DNA of 64,000 nucleotides from JBCCBV01 sp039033855 (lineage in GTDB: Bacteria; Planctomycetota; Phycisphaerae; Phycisphaerales; Phycisphaeraceae): the NCBI GenBank assembly GCA_039033855.1, contig JBCCBV010000012.1, positions 1-64,000 of the forward strand, written 5' to 3'. The notes under the pieces were generated by a model, which made no database searches, was not told the origin of the DNA, and saw only the letters and a list, made by a program, of their open reading frames with translations. The position numbers were made by a program, and so were the translations under genes. Shown piece after piece: positions 9,267-18,224 of this stretch (its first letter is position 1; each line of letters begins with the position of its first letter).

Positions 9267-10517
9267 ATGCTCAGCAGTCAAGCCAAAGGCGAATGGGTCG
9301 CGATCCTGGCCATCGGCGGCATGCTGACGGTGGCGTCGGCGTTCGTCTGGGCGTGGGGGCTGCTGCTGTTCCCGCTGGTCACGCTGGCCGTGCTTCTGTT
9401 TTTTCGCGACCCGCCGAGGCGGACGCCCAGCCAACGACGCGTGCTCGTAAGCCCGTCCGACGGGCGCGTGAGTTCGATCCACCGGGTCGACCGGTGCGAC
9501 GCCGTGGACGGCCCGGCGATGGTGGTGCGGGTGTTCATCTCGCTGCTGGATGTTCACGTGTTGCGGAGCCCGTGCCACGCGTCGGTGGAGAAGGTCCGGG
9601 TGGCGCCGGGCAAGCACCGAAGCGCGTTGCACCCGCGTTCGCCAGAGGAAAACACCGCGGTCATGACGGCCCTGGCGCACCCGGTCAAGGGCAAGCCGGT
9701 CGCGGCGGTGCGGATGGTCGCGGGGCTGTTCGCCCGGTCCATCGACGTGTTTCCAGAGGTCGGCTCGGTGATCCAGCGGGGCGAGCGCATCGGCATCATC
9801 AAGCTCGGTTCGACCGCCGAGTTGTACGTGCCCGAGCGCCTGACGCCCGAGGCGCAGGTCGAGGTCGGGCAGAGGGTCAAGGCCGGCGTCACGGTGCTGG
9901 TTCAGGTGGCCTCGGAATCCGAAACCGATGGCGATGCCGAGAACGACGACGACACACCCGCCGAACAATCGCCGCCATTCGAAGCGCTGCGCGAAACGTC
10001 TGTCGAGACGGAGGCGGCCGTTGCGCAGGCCACATGCGCGCTAGACGCCGAGGTCGAAGTCGTTGCCGAAGTGGAGCACGCGTTCGAGCCTGAGCCCGAG
10101 CTTGAACCTGAACTCGTATTGCCCGAGGTCGAAGAATCCGACGTGGCCTCATCCGAAGCGCAAGAGATTTTCGAGGACGAGTCGGCTCCGGTACCCACGG
10201 CGCCCACGGTGCTCTTCGCAACCGAACCCGGCGCGGCAGACGCGGCCGAAGAGAACTCCGAACAAGCCGAAGCGGAACCCGCGGCAGAGCCCGAGCCGGA
10301 ACGCGTTGCGGAGTCCGAGCCAGATGAGCCGGCTGCGCAAATCACCGTAGTCGAGCCCGAGCCCGAGCCCGAGCCGGAGCCCGAGGCGGATGCGGGCGAG
10401 GCGTCGCGGTCCTCTACGGCTGAATCAGAATCCGCAGACGCGAACGACGAAGACGAAGATGGTCCCAGCACGCCGTTGGCGCCCCCGCCGGCCAAGCGAC
10501 GGGCCCGAAAGCGCTAG
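9267..10517 (+). CDS. psd: Phosphatidylserine decarboxylase (short type) with long acidic C-terminal tail
   Basis: The first 215 residues form a short-type phosphatidylserine decarboxylase proenzyme, which makes phosphatidylethanolamine at the inner membrane. Two membrane segments at about 13-46 are followed by FFRDPPR, VSPSDGRV and LLDVHVLRSP (His97, the usual autoprocessing/catalytic histidine). The self-cleavage motif LGST has Gly181-Ser182, where pyruvoyl formation is expected. Family members usually end near residue 220. Here about 200 more residues continue, low in complexity and very rich in Glu, Pro, Ala and Asp, ending in a basic PPAKRRARKR. No phosphatidylserine synthase gene is adjacent, although the two are often neighbours. 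The catalytic assignment is firm and the tail's role is unknown. Confidence 0.88.
   Translation: MLSSQAKGEWVAILAIGGMLTVASAFVWAWGLLLFPLVTLAVLLFFRDPPRRTPSQRRVLVSPSDGRVSSIHRVDRCDAVDGPAMVVRVFISLLDVHVLRSPCHASVEKVRVAPGKHRSALHPRSPEENTAVMTALAHPVKGKPVAAVRMVAGLFARSIDVFPEVGSVIQRGERIGIIKLGSTAELYVPERLTPEAQVEVGQRVKAGVTVLVQVASESETDGDAENDDDTPAEQSPPFEALRETSVETEAAVAQATCALDAEVEVVAEVEHAFEPEPELEPELVLPEVEESDVASSEAQEIFEDESAPVPTAPTVLFATEPGAADAAEENSEQAEAEPAAEPEPERVAESEPDEPAAQITVVEPEPEPEPEPEADAGEASRSSTAESESADANDEDEDGPSTPLAPPPAKRRARKR
10353..10382. repeat. Hexanucleotide GAGCCS tandem repeat
   Basis: Five consecutive GAGCCC/GAGCCG units encode an (EP)n run inside the acidic tail of the phosphatidylserine decarboxylase gene. 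As a perfect-phase hexamer it can change length without shifting the frame. Confidence 0.75.
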
Positions 10518-10565
10518 GGCGTGAACACGGCGTGTTCCTGCGCAAGGCTCGATATGCCTGGCCGG

Positions 10566-10970
10566 CTAAGGCAACAGGCCTTGGGGCACGGGTTGCAGCT
10601 TGCCGTCAGCATCGACGCACACGATGGTGGTTTCCGCGGTGGCCAGGGTTTTGCCGTCGCGTAAGACTGCGTAGGTGTGCTGGATTTTGACGCCGGCCGT
10701 TGGTTCGGCGGTCACGCGGATGACGAGCTCGTCGTCGTAGCGTGCGGGTTGCCGGTAGCGCAGGCTCAGCCGGGCCACCACGAAGAACACGCCGGCCGTT
10801 TCGAGGTCGCGGTAGACGCCGCCCTGGGCCCGTAGCAGTTCGGTGCGTGCCATCTCCAGCCACACGGGGTAGGCCGAGTGGTGGGCCACGCCCATCGGGT
10901 CGCACTCGACGTAACGGACGCGCACCGGCGTGTCGATGGTCATGGTCGGTTGGGTCGCCGCATCATTCAT
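10566..10970 (-). CDS. Acyl-CoA thioesterase, YbgC/4HBT family
   Basis: This 134-residue hotdog-fold thioesterase hydrolyses acyl-CoA or acyl-carrier-protein thioesters in the cytoplasm. It carries the family signature RYVECDPMGVAHHSAYPVWLE, where Asp24 corresponds to the catalytic aspartate of YbgC/4-hydroxybenzoyl-CoA thioesterases, and a downstream LRYRQPARYDDELVIR strand. The length is normal. It converges with the decarboxylase gene (48 bp apart) and diverges from the superoxide dismutase. No Tol-Pal genes, the usual YbgC partners, are present, so the physiological substrate is open. Confidence 0.9.
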   Translation of the reverse strand: MNDAATQPTMTIDTPVRVRYVECDPMGVAHHSAYPVWLEMARTELLRAQGGVYRDLETAGVFFVVARLSLRYRQPARYDDELVIRVTAEPTAGVKIQHTYAVLRDGKTLATAETTIVCVDADGKLQPVPQGLLP

Positions 10971-11076
10971 GGCGCAAGTTTACGCCCGCGCGGCGGCGCG
11001 GGGCTCGTACCATGCGACGCGGGCGGCGACGTGCCGCCGTGAACCGAGCCGAACGATCAGCAGAAGGAATCACGCT

Positions 11077-11841
11077 ATGAATCGACGAGAAGCTCTGGGC
11101 GCCCTGGGCCTGACCGCTGCGGGAACGCTGGCGATGGCCCGCGCGGGTCAGTCTCGTGCGGACCAGCATGCCGGCGAAGCGGGCACCCACGGCCACGGCC
11201 AACACGGCCCGACCTTCCCCGGGTACGACGCCGCCAAGGGCGAATACGTTCTGCCCGACCTGCCGTATGCCTATGGCGCGCTCGAGGCGGCCATCGACGA
11301 GCAGACGATGCGCATCCACCACACCAAGCACCACGCCGGTTACGTGCGCGGGCTCAACAAAGGGCTGACGCAGATGGCCGAGGCGCGGGCCTCGGGCGAC
11401 TTCGCGTCGATCCGGGCGCTGTCGCGCAACGTCGCGTTCGCCGGCGGCGGGCACGCGCTGCACACGTTGTTCTGGCAAAACATGGCGCCGGCCGGGCAGG
11501 GCGGCGGCGGCGAGCCCGACGGCAAACTGTCCGAGGCGATCGCGCGCGACTTCGGCTCGTACGCCGCGTTCAAGGCCCAGTTCGTCGCGGCCGCGTCGGG
11601 CGTCATGGGTTCGGGCTGGGGCATGCTGGTGCAGAACCAGATGTCGGGCCAGCTCATCGTCTTGCAGGGCGAACTCCAACACGAGCTCACCCAATGGCTG
11701 GCCACCCCGCTGCTGGTGATCGACGTGTGGGAGCACGCCTACTACCTGCGGTATCAGAACCGACGCGCTGACTATGTTCAGAACTTCTTCGAGGTCGTGA
11801 ACTGGTCGGCGGTGGCCGAGCGCATGGCCTGGCACGGCTGA
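11077..11841 (+). CDS. Superoxide dismutase (Fe/Mn), exported
   Basis: This enzyme dismutates superoxide to oxygen and hydrogen peroxide. Four metal ligands are in place: His81 in RIHHTKHH, His129 in HALHTLFW, and Asp216 and His220 in DVWEHAYY. Compared with the roughly 200-residue cytosolic enzymes it has an extra 50 residues at the N terminus. These begin MNRREALGALGLTAAG, a twin-arginine signal pattern followed by a hydrophobic stretch, which suits export of a folded metalloprotein. A short His/Gly-rich segment (HGHGQHG) comes next and could bind metal. The upstream AGAAGGAA is a good ribosome-binding site for the ATG at 11077. Whether Fe or Mn is used cannot be decided from the residues. 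Confidence 0.93.
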   Translation: MNRREALGALGLTAAGTLAMARAGQSRADQHAGEAGTHGHGQHGPTFPGYDAAKGEYVLPDLPYAYGALEAAIDEQTMRIHHTKHHAGYVRGLNKGLTQMAEARASGDFASIRALSRNVAFAGGGHALHTLFWQNMAPAGQGGGGEPDGKLSEAIARDFGSYAAFKAQFVAAASGVMGSGWGMLVQNQMSGQLIVLQGELQHELTQWLATPLLVIDVWEHAYYLRYQNRRADYVQNFFEVVNWSAVAERMAWHG

Positions 11842-11898
11842 AATCGCGTATGGCCTCGCTCGCGTCCTGGGTGGCGATGAAGTCTGTGCGCAAAGAAA

Positions 11899-11925
11899 GA
11901 CGCCCCGCCGGGTAGGCGAGGCGTC
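11899..11925 (-). terminator. Rho-independent-like terminator after the royal-jelly-family lipoprotein gene
   Basis: The stem GACGCC-C-CGCC pairs with GGCG-A-GGCGTC around the loop GGGTA, with one internal mismatch. On the minus strand it is followed by TTTCTTTG, a broken T tract. It lies about 40 bp past the lipoprotein gene's stop; it could also serve the convergent superoxide dismutase gene. Confidence 0.6.
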
Positions 11926-11961
11926 AATCGGGGGCGATGCGCTCAACCGCGGTGGGCGGCC

Positions 11962-13878
11962 TTAGTCGGTCGGCACGTCGGCGATAGCGGTTTCGGCGCC
12001 GGGCCTGATTTCCGCGAGTTCTGCGGCCTCGGCGAACCGCTCGGCCTGCTCGTAAGAGACGCGGACGTCGGCGGCCAGGGCTCGCAGCTGCTCGGCGGCC
12101 TGGGCTTCCTGGGCCGCGGCCAGCGCGGTTTCTTGCGCGAAGCGGTCGGCCTCGGCGGCTTCGGCCAGCCGTGCGGCGGCGAAGTCGGCGGCGAATGTGG
12201 CGGTCTCTTCCGCCCGCTGGGCGACGTAGAGCGCGGCGTCGTACTTGGCCTGGGCCTCGGCGGCCTGGGCCTCGCTTTGCTTGGCCACGGCGACGGCCAA
12301 GGCCATTTCCGCAGCACGGGTGCGGGCGTCTTCGGCCATCTCACGGGCGATGCGTGCGGCCTCGGCGGCCTTCTCGGCCGTGGTCCGGGCCGTGGTGGCG
12401 GCGACATCGGCCTGCTCGCTGGCCTCGGCGGCGCGCTCGGCGGCGGTTTGCTGAACTTCCGCGGCCTCGGCGGCTTGGCCGTCGGCCTCGGCCTGCACAC
12501 GCTGGGCGGTTTGCACGCCGAGCTGCGCGGCTTCGACGGCGCGAGCCTTGCGTTCGGCCTGACGGACGGCTTCGGCTTCTTCGAGTGCCTTGGCCTGCGC
12601 CGCGGCGCGGGCTTGTTCGGCCCGAGCACGGGCCTGGGCGAGTTCAATGGCCTTCTCGTCGGCGGCGCGGCGGGCCTGCATGGCGCGCTCGACCTTCTCG
12701 ATCGATGCCTTCATCACGAAGTAGGGCTCGTCCTGTTCGCCAAACTGATACGGGGCGCTCAGGTGACGCATCGACGTGGTGAAGTACAGGTACCCGTCCG
12801 GCGCCAGGGCCAGCGAGTCGGGCCAGCGCAGCCGTTCGTCGGCCACGAAGGTTTCGATACGGCCCGAATCGGCACGGCGGACAAGAATCGCGTCGCGCTC
12901 GATGGCGGTCATGTACAGGTCGCCGCTCGGGTCCATGAACATGCCGTCGATGGCCGAGCCGGTCGAGCCCAGGTTTTCGACGGTGGCGGCGCGATCGACG
13001 TCGTTGAGTTGCGCATTGCGCACCTGCTCGGTCGGGATGCGGTACAGCGTCCGGCCGGTCAGCGCGTGGTAGTACAACCACTGCCCGTCGGGCGAGAGTT
13101 CGATGCCCGCGACGTTGACCTGAGGCACCCGGCCGAGGAAGTCGAGCCAGCGCGTCGAGCCCACCACGGGGGTGACGCCCGGCTCGGCCTTGGTCGAGCG
13201 GTGGCTCAGCAGCACGTTGTGCGTGCGGCGCGACTTGAGGTCGACCACGTAGATCCCGCCACGGCCGGAGTCGGTGATGTACGCCGTCTCGGTCTGCAGG
13301 TCGACGCGGAAGTCCGACAAGTAGCTGGCGTTGATGAAGTCGCGTTTGTGATCGAAGTAGAAAACCTGCTCGATTGAGTTGTCGGCCAGGTTGAAGCGGA
13401 ACAGCTTGGGCCCAGCGATAACCACGCCGTCACGGCCGCGGGGGTTGCCGGCATCGAGCACCCACAGGTCGTTGTTCTCGTCGACCCAGGCCGCTTGGGC
13501 GCACACGAAGCTGCGGAGCGCCGACGGGCCGGCTTTGCCGTCCCAGTCGTTCCACGAGGGCGAGGGGTAAGGCTTGAGCGTGCCGTCTTCGAGCACTTCG
13601 GCCAGGGCCGGGTTCGGTTGGCGATCCCAGTAAGGGAACGTCACAAACACACGGCCCGAGTCGGATACGGCAACGCCGGTGGGCTGGCTCTCTTCAAACT
13701 CGTGTACCGACACCACCAGCTTGTCCCACTGGGGCTCGAAGTCGGGCGACGTAACGTGGCCCGGGTTGTTGCAGCCGGTCAGGCCGGCTCCGGCGCCGAT
13801 CAGGGCAGCCGCGGCGGTCAAAGCGCCCATGCGAGGACGACGACGGTTACGCGATGCCAAGGGGTTTCGGGGGGACAT
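11962..13878 (-). CDS. Major royal jelly/Yellow-family lipoprotein with alanine-rich coiled-coil extension
   Basis: This 638-residue protein is predicted to be a lipoprotein: a basic start, a hydrophobic stretch and the lipobox LTGC with Cys36. Residues about 45-385 form a six-bladed beta-propeller of the major royal jelly protein/Yellow family, with repeats such as VFVTFPYWDRQPNPALAEV, LWVLDAGNP, TAYITDSGRGGIYVVDL and LYYHALTGRTLYRIP. Bacterial members are annotated as secreted propellers of uncertain activity. Residues about 388-625 are almost purely helical and Ala/Glu/Gln-rich with heptad character, and this part is not a usual component of the family. The ATG at 13878 is preceded by AGGAG at a good distance. 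The coil could span the periplasm, trimerise, or bind the cell wall; none of these is shown. Confidence 0.83.
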   Translation of the reverse strand: MSPRNPLASRNRRRPRMGALTAAAALIGAGAGLTGCNNPGHVTSPDFEPQWDKLVVSVHEFEESQPTGVAVSDSGRVFVTFPYWDRQPNPALAEVLEDGTLKPYPSPSWNDWDGKAGPSALRSFVCAQAAWVDENNDLWVLDAGNPRGRDGVVIAGPKLFRFNLADNSIEQVFYFDHKRDFINASYLSDFRVDLQTETAYITDSGRGGIYVVDLKSRRTHNVLLSHRSTKAEPGVTPVVGSTRWLDFLGRVPQVNVAGIELSPDGQWLYYHALTGRTLYRIPTEQVRNAQLNDVDRAATVENLGSTGSAIDGMFMDPSGDLYMTAIERDAILVRRADSGRIETFVADERLRWPDSLALAPDGYLYFTTSMRHLSAPYQFGEQDEPYFVMKASIEKVERAMQARRAADEKAIELAQARARAEQARAAAQAKALEEAEAVRQAERKARAVEAAQLGVQTAQRVQAEADGQAAEAAEVQQTAAERAAEASEQADVAATTARTTAEKAAEAARIAREMAEDARTRAAEMALAVAVAKQSEAQAAEAQAKYDAALYVAQRAEETATFAADFAAARLAEAAEADRFAQETALAAAQEAQAAEQLRALAADVRVSYEQAERFAEAAELAEIRPGAETAIADVPTD

Positions 13879-14169
13879 AGCCAACTCCTGCGGATTCCGG
13901 TTGCACACCCGCGCCGAACGCGACGCGGATGTCGGGCGTATCGGTTGTGGCGACCAAGCGGATAGGTCGGTGCAGGCGTGCCGGGCAAGGCGGCGGTGGT
14001 TGGTGAGGGTTATGCCGGTTGCGCCGGCCGGCGCGGCGTTTATCGGATCGAGCAAGCCCTTATGGCGGGATATCGGTCGCCGGGCTTGACGGGGCGTCGG
14101 CAATCGGTTGTTCGGCGTTGGCAGCACGACGTTCAGGGCAGAGGGCGCCGCGCGATCTACAGTCTTCAA

Positions 14170-17100
14170 ATGGACGCCCCGCCCGAGCCAAGTCCCCACA
14201 CCGCGGCAGAGCCTCCGGCAACCCGCAAGCCGGAGCCGCCCGAGTTCGCCCAAGCGATGTTGCGCGACCGCCCGGCGCTTCGGAGGTTGTGGACGCGGAT
14301 CGATGGCGCCCGGACGCGCGGCCGCCCGTGCGATCGCGACCAGTCTCGTTTGGACGCACGCCTGGCCGACTCGGCGCATCTTCTTCAGGAGCGGCTGAGC
14401 GCCCGCCCCGCGATCCAGTACCCCCAGGACCTGCCGGTGGTTGCGGCTCGTGCAGGGCTGCTTGACGCGATACGCGATCACCCGGTTGTTGTTGTGTGTG
14501 GCGAAACCGGGTCGGGCAAGAGCACGCAGCTGCCCAAGCTCTGCCTCGAACTCGGTCGCGGGGTCGCCGGCATGATCGGCCATACCCAGCCGCGACGGAT
14601 CGCGGCGCGCTCGCTCTGCCGTCGCATCGGGCAGGAGCTTGGTTCGCAGGCCCAGCCCAGCGAAGCGGTCGGCTACAAGGTCCGGCATGCGGACACCACG
14701 CATGCGCACACCCTGGTCAAGCTGATGACCGACGGCGTGCTGCTGGCCGAGATCGAGCGCGACCCGGACCTGCTGGCGTACGACACGCTTGTGATCGACG
14801 AGGCCCACGAGCGCTCGTGCAACATCGATTTCTTGCTGGGATATGTGCGACGGCTGCTGCGGCGGCGTCGCGACCTGCGCGTGGTGGTTACGTCGGCGAC
14901 GATCGACCCTCGGCGGTTCGCCGAGCACTTCGCCGACCCGTCGGGCGCTGCGGCGCCGGTGCTCGAGGTGTCCGGCCGGAGCTTCCCGGTGGAGGTGCGG
15001 TACCGCCCGCCGACGGCAGACGACGACCCGGTGCAAGCGGTGGTGTCGGCGCTCGCGGAGATCGACACCGAACCCCCGGGGGACGTGCTGGTATTCCTGC
15101 CGACCGAACGCGACATTCGCGCGGTGCACCGCGGTTTGCGCGGTCGAAGCGTCACGGGCGAGCAGGTGCTGCCTTTGTATGGCCGACTATCGCCTGCCGA
15201 TCAGGACCGGGTGTTCAGGCCGGGCGGTCGGGCCCGCCGGATTGTGCTTTCGACGAACGTGGCCGAAACCTCTGTCACCGTGCCGGGCATCCGCTACGTG
15301 GTCGATACCGGTACGGCGCGCGTCGCGCGGTTCTCCGCCAAGTCGGGCATGCAACGCTTGCCGATCGAACCGGTTTCGCAGGCCTCGGCCGACCAGCGGG
15401 CCGGCCGGTGCGGCCGTGTCGCCGAGGGCGTTTGTGTAAGGCTCTACGCCGAGGAGGACTATCTCGAGCGCGACCGCTTCACGCTGCCGGAGATCCGCAG
15501 GACCAACCTGGCGGGCGTCATCCTGCGGATGAAAGCGCTCGGGCTGGGCGATTGCGCCGCGTTCCCGTTTTTAGACCCGCCCAAGCCGGCGGCGGTGCGG
15601 GCCGGTGTGAAGGTGTTGCACGAACTCGGCGCCCTCGACGACGGCGAGCAACTCACAAAGATGGGGCGTCGGATGGCACGCCTGCCGGTCGAGCCGCGCA
15701 TCGCCCGCATGCTGCTCGAAGCGCAACAGCAACGCGTGCTCGACCCGGTGCTGGTGATCGCTGCTTGTCTCGAGGTTGGCGACCCCAGGCTGCGTCCCGC
15801 GGGGTCGGAAGCGTCGGCCGACGCGGCGCACGAGGAACTCGTTGATGCGGGGTCAGACTTCATCACGCTGCTGCGCCTCTGGGGGTTCCACCGTATGCTG
15901 CGATCGACGCGCTCGCGCTCGGCGTATGAGCAGGAATGCAAAGCGCGTTACCTCTCGCCCAACCGGCTGCGCGAATGGGGCGACACCTACCGACAGCTGC
16001 GCGACGAGATGGGCGCAGGCGGGCCCGGCGGTCGTGGCGTCGGGCAGGAGTGGACCGAGACTCAGCGCGACGCGATCCACCGGTCGCTGCTGGCGGGGTT
16101 GTTGTCGCGCGTGGCCTGTCGAGACAAAGGCCCGGAGTACCTCGGCGCCGGCCGGCAAAAGCTGTTCCTCTGGCCCGGCTCGACGTTGTTTCGCGGCAAG
16201 CCGGCGTGGGTGGTCGCGGCGGAACTCGTTGAGACCGGCAAGCCCTACGCGCGCACGCTGGCGCCCGTGGACCCGGGGTGGATCGAGGAACTGGGGGGCG
16301 AGCTGTGCCAACGCGCCTACGGCCCACCGAGGTGGAGCGCGCGACACGGCCGGGTGGTGGCGTCCGAGCGTGTGCGGCTGTTCGGCCTGCCCGTGAAGCA
16401 TCGCAAGGCCATCCGGTACAGCCGGGTCGATCGTGCCGAGGCCCGCCGGGTGTTTATCCGGGAGGCGCTGGTCGGCGGAGAGCTCGGCGGACAGGCCGAG
16501 TTCTTACAGCACAACCTGGCGCTGCGTGCGCAGGCCGATTCGCTCGAAGAGCGCTTGCGACGCCGGGGCCTGACGCGCGACGCCGCCGTGTCGCTCGCGT
16601 TTTACCAAGAGCGTGTGCCCGATTCGGTGCACGACCGCCCGAGCCTGTTGCGTTGGCTGGAAGAGGAGGCCAAGGCCGGACGAAGCCCGCTCGACATGGT
16701 CTGGTCCGACGTCACCCAAGCCGACGAGCGCTGGATCCATGAGCACGGCTGCCCGGACCGGCTTGACCTGGGATCGCTCGACTTGCCCTTGCAGTACCGG
16801 TACCGGCCGGGCGAGGCGGACGACGGCGTGACGCTGCAGGTGCCGGTGGAGGCCGTGAGTTCGCTCGACCCCGCCCGGCTCGATTGGCTTGTCCCGGCGC
16901 GCCTGCAGGAGAAGTTGACCGAACTGATCCGTGGCCTGCCCAAGGACTTGCGCCGGTCGTTTGCGCCGGCGCCCGACTCGGCGCGGATGGCGGCGCAGCG
17001 TATGACCTTTGGGAAAGGCGATTTTTACGAGGCCGCGGCCGCCGCGCTCGGCGCCGCTCGGGGCGTGACGCTCCTGCCCGAGGCCTTACGCGCCGTGCAC

Positions 17101-18132
17101 CTGCCCGACTTCTTGCGGATGAACGTGCGCGTGGTCGATGCGGCGGGGCAACCCCTGCATACGAGTCGCAGCCTGGCGGAGTTGCGGGCCACGCTGCGCG
17201 ACCGGCTGGCCGCGGCGGTGCGCGACGAGTCGGCTGGCGGATGGCAGCGGTCCGAACTGACCTCTTGGGGCGACACCCCCGACCTGCCCAAGCGGGTGCT
17301 CGTCGATTCGCGCGGTCTGCGCCTCGCCGCCTATCCCGCCTTGGTGGACGAAGGCGCGACGGCCGGCGTCCGGCTCTTCGCCGCGCCTTGGTTGGCCGAT
17401 GTCGAGCACGCTCGCGGCTTGGTGCGCCTGGCCGTGTTGGAGTTTGCGCCACGTCTCCGGGCGTTTTCGCGCTACGATCGGGCGTTGCAAGCGGTGCTCC
17501 GGGATTTAGGCGAGCGGTTCAAAGCGTCGCCGTCGGACAAAGAGCTGCGCGGCCTGGTTCTGGAGCGTGTGGTGTCGCTGGCTTTGCCGGAAGACTTGGC
17601 TGATGTGCGCGATCGAGCCGAGGTCGAGCGGGTTTTCACCCGGGCGTGGGATCAACTGGACACGGCCAAGGGCCGCGCGGTGGAGGTGTTTGGGCAAGTG
17701 GTTTCTGAGTGGCGGTCGGCAGAACAGGCCGTGTGCAGTTCGGCGGAGCGGCCGGGCCGTGCATCGATCAACGCCGAGTCGCAGGCTGCGCTGGAGGGGT
17801 TGACCGCGGCGGACTTCGCCAGCCATTGGCCGTGGTTTGCGCTGCGGAGGCTGCCCGTTTATCTCGCGGCGGTGCGGGTACGCCTTGAGCGCTACCAAGG
17901 ACGTGTAGACCAGGATCGCCGGGCCGCCGAGGCGCTTGCGCCCTTTCGAAAGGCTTGGGCGGAGTTGGTGCGCGCTTCGCCTGCGATGCACCGGCATCCC
18001 GAGATGCAGTGCTACCGATGGATGTTGGAAGAGGCCGTGGTGGCTCACTTTGCGCCGCAGCACGCGGGGCCGTCGCCCGTGGGTGAAGAAGACTTGCGTA
18101 CGCAGTGGCGCCGGGCATCGACCGCGGGCTGA
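14170..18132 (+). CDS. hrpA: ATP-dependent RNA helicase HrpA
   Basis: This is a DEAH-box RNA helicase of the HrpA type, 1320 residues long, matching the roughly 1300 of the E. coli enzyme. The P-loop is GETGSGKST (Lys117), the DEAH box occurs in LVIDEAHERS, the SAT motif follows as VVTSATID, and the arginine-finger block is QRAGRCGR. The helicase-associated and OB-like regions come next, and the C-terminal third has the HrpA-specific DUF3418 domain. HrpA unwinds stalled or colliding ribosomes/mRNA in other bacteria. The ATG at 14170 was chosen because the in-frame sequence before it (from 13978) has no similarity to the family. It is divergent from the royal-jelly-family gene. Confidence 0.95.
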   Translation: MDAPPEPSPHTAAEPPATRKPEPPEFAQAMLRDRPALRRLWTRIDGARTRGRPCDRDQSRLDARLADSAHLLQERLSARPAIQYPQDLPVVAARAGLLDAIRDHPVVVVCGETGSGKSTQLPKLCLELGRGVAGMIGHTQPRRIAARSLCRRIGQELGSQAQPSEAVGYKVRHADTTHAHTLVKLMTDGVLLAEIERDPDLLAYDTLVIDEAHERSCNIDFLLGYVRRLLRRRRDLRVVVTSATIDPRRFAEHFADPSGAAAPVLEVSGRSFPVEVRYRPPTADDDPVQAVVSALAEIDTEPPGDVLVFLPTERDIRAVHRGLRGRSVTGEQVLPLYGRLSPADQDRVFRPGGRARRIVLSTNVAETSVTVPGIRYVVDTGTARVARFSAKSGMQRLPIEPVSQASADQRAGRCGRVAEGVCVRLYAEEDYLERDRFTLPEIRRTNLAGVILRMKALGLGDCAAFPFLDPPKPAAVRAGVKVLHELGALDDGEQLTKMGRRMARLPVEPRIARMLLEAQQQRVLDPVLVIAACLEVGDPRLRPAGSEASADAAHEELVDAGSDFITLLRLWGFHRMLRSTRSRSAYEQECKARYLSPNRLREWGDTYRQLRDEMGAGGPGGRGVGQEWTETQRDAIHRSLLAGLLSRVACRDKGPEYLGAGRQKLFLWPGSTLFRGKPAWVVAAELVETGKPYARTLAPVDPGWIEELGGELCQRAYGPPRWSARHGRVVASERVRLFGLPVKHRKAIRYSRVDRAEARRVFIREALVGGELGGQAEFLQHNLALRAQADSLEERLRRRGLTRDAAVSLAFYQERVPDSVHDRPSLLRWLEEEAKAGRSPLDMVWSDVTQADERWIHEHGCPDRLDLGSLDLPLQYRYRPGEADDGVTLQVPVEAVSSLDPARLDWLVPARLQEKLTELIRGLPKDLRRSFAPAPDSARMAAQRMTFGKGDFYEAAAAALGAARGVTLLPEALRAVHLPDFLRMNVRVVDAAGQPLHTSRSLAELRATLRDRLAAAVRDESAGGWQRSELTSWGDTPDLPKRVLVDSRGLRLAAYPALVDEGATAGVRLFAAPWLADVEHARGLVRLAVLEFAPRLRAFSRYDRALQAVLRDLGERFKASPSDKELRGLVLERVVSLALPEDLADVRDRAEVERVFTRAWDQLDTAKGRAVEVFGQVVSEWRSAEQAVCSSAERPGRASINAESQAALEGLTAADFASHWPWFALRRLPVYLAAVRVRLERYQGRVDQDRRAAEALAPFRKAWAELVRASPAMHRHPEMQCYRWMLEEAVVAHFAPQHAGPSPVGEEDLRTQWRRASTAG

Positions 18133-18155
18133 AGTGGTGAGTGAGGGTCGCGCGC

Positions 18156-18185
18156 AAAAAAGCCCCGCGCGTTTGCGCGGGGCTT
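18156..18185 (-). terminator. Rho-independent terminator of the glycan operon
   Basis: A perfect 11-bp stem (AAGCCCCGCGC with GCGCGGGGCTT) and a GTTT loop are followed on the minus strand by a run of T. It lies 40 bp past the stop of the dockerin/PEP-CTERM gene and closes the minus-strand run of genes from 24.9 kb. It may also stop the convergent hrpA transcript. Confidence 0.88.
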
Positions 18186-18224
18186 GGAGCAATCCGAGAT
18201 GTGTTCGATCGTCGGGTTCGACGA

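Noticed and set aside
10353..10382. Short tandem repeats as a possible CRISPR
   Set aside because: The units are six bases, without spacers, and in frame within a coding region.
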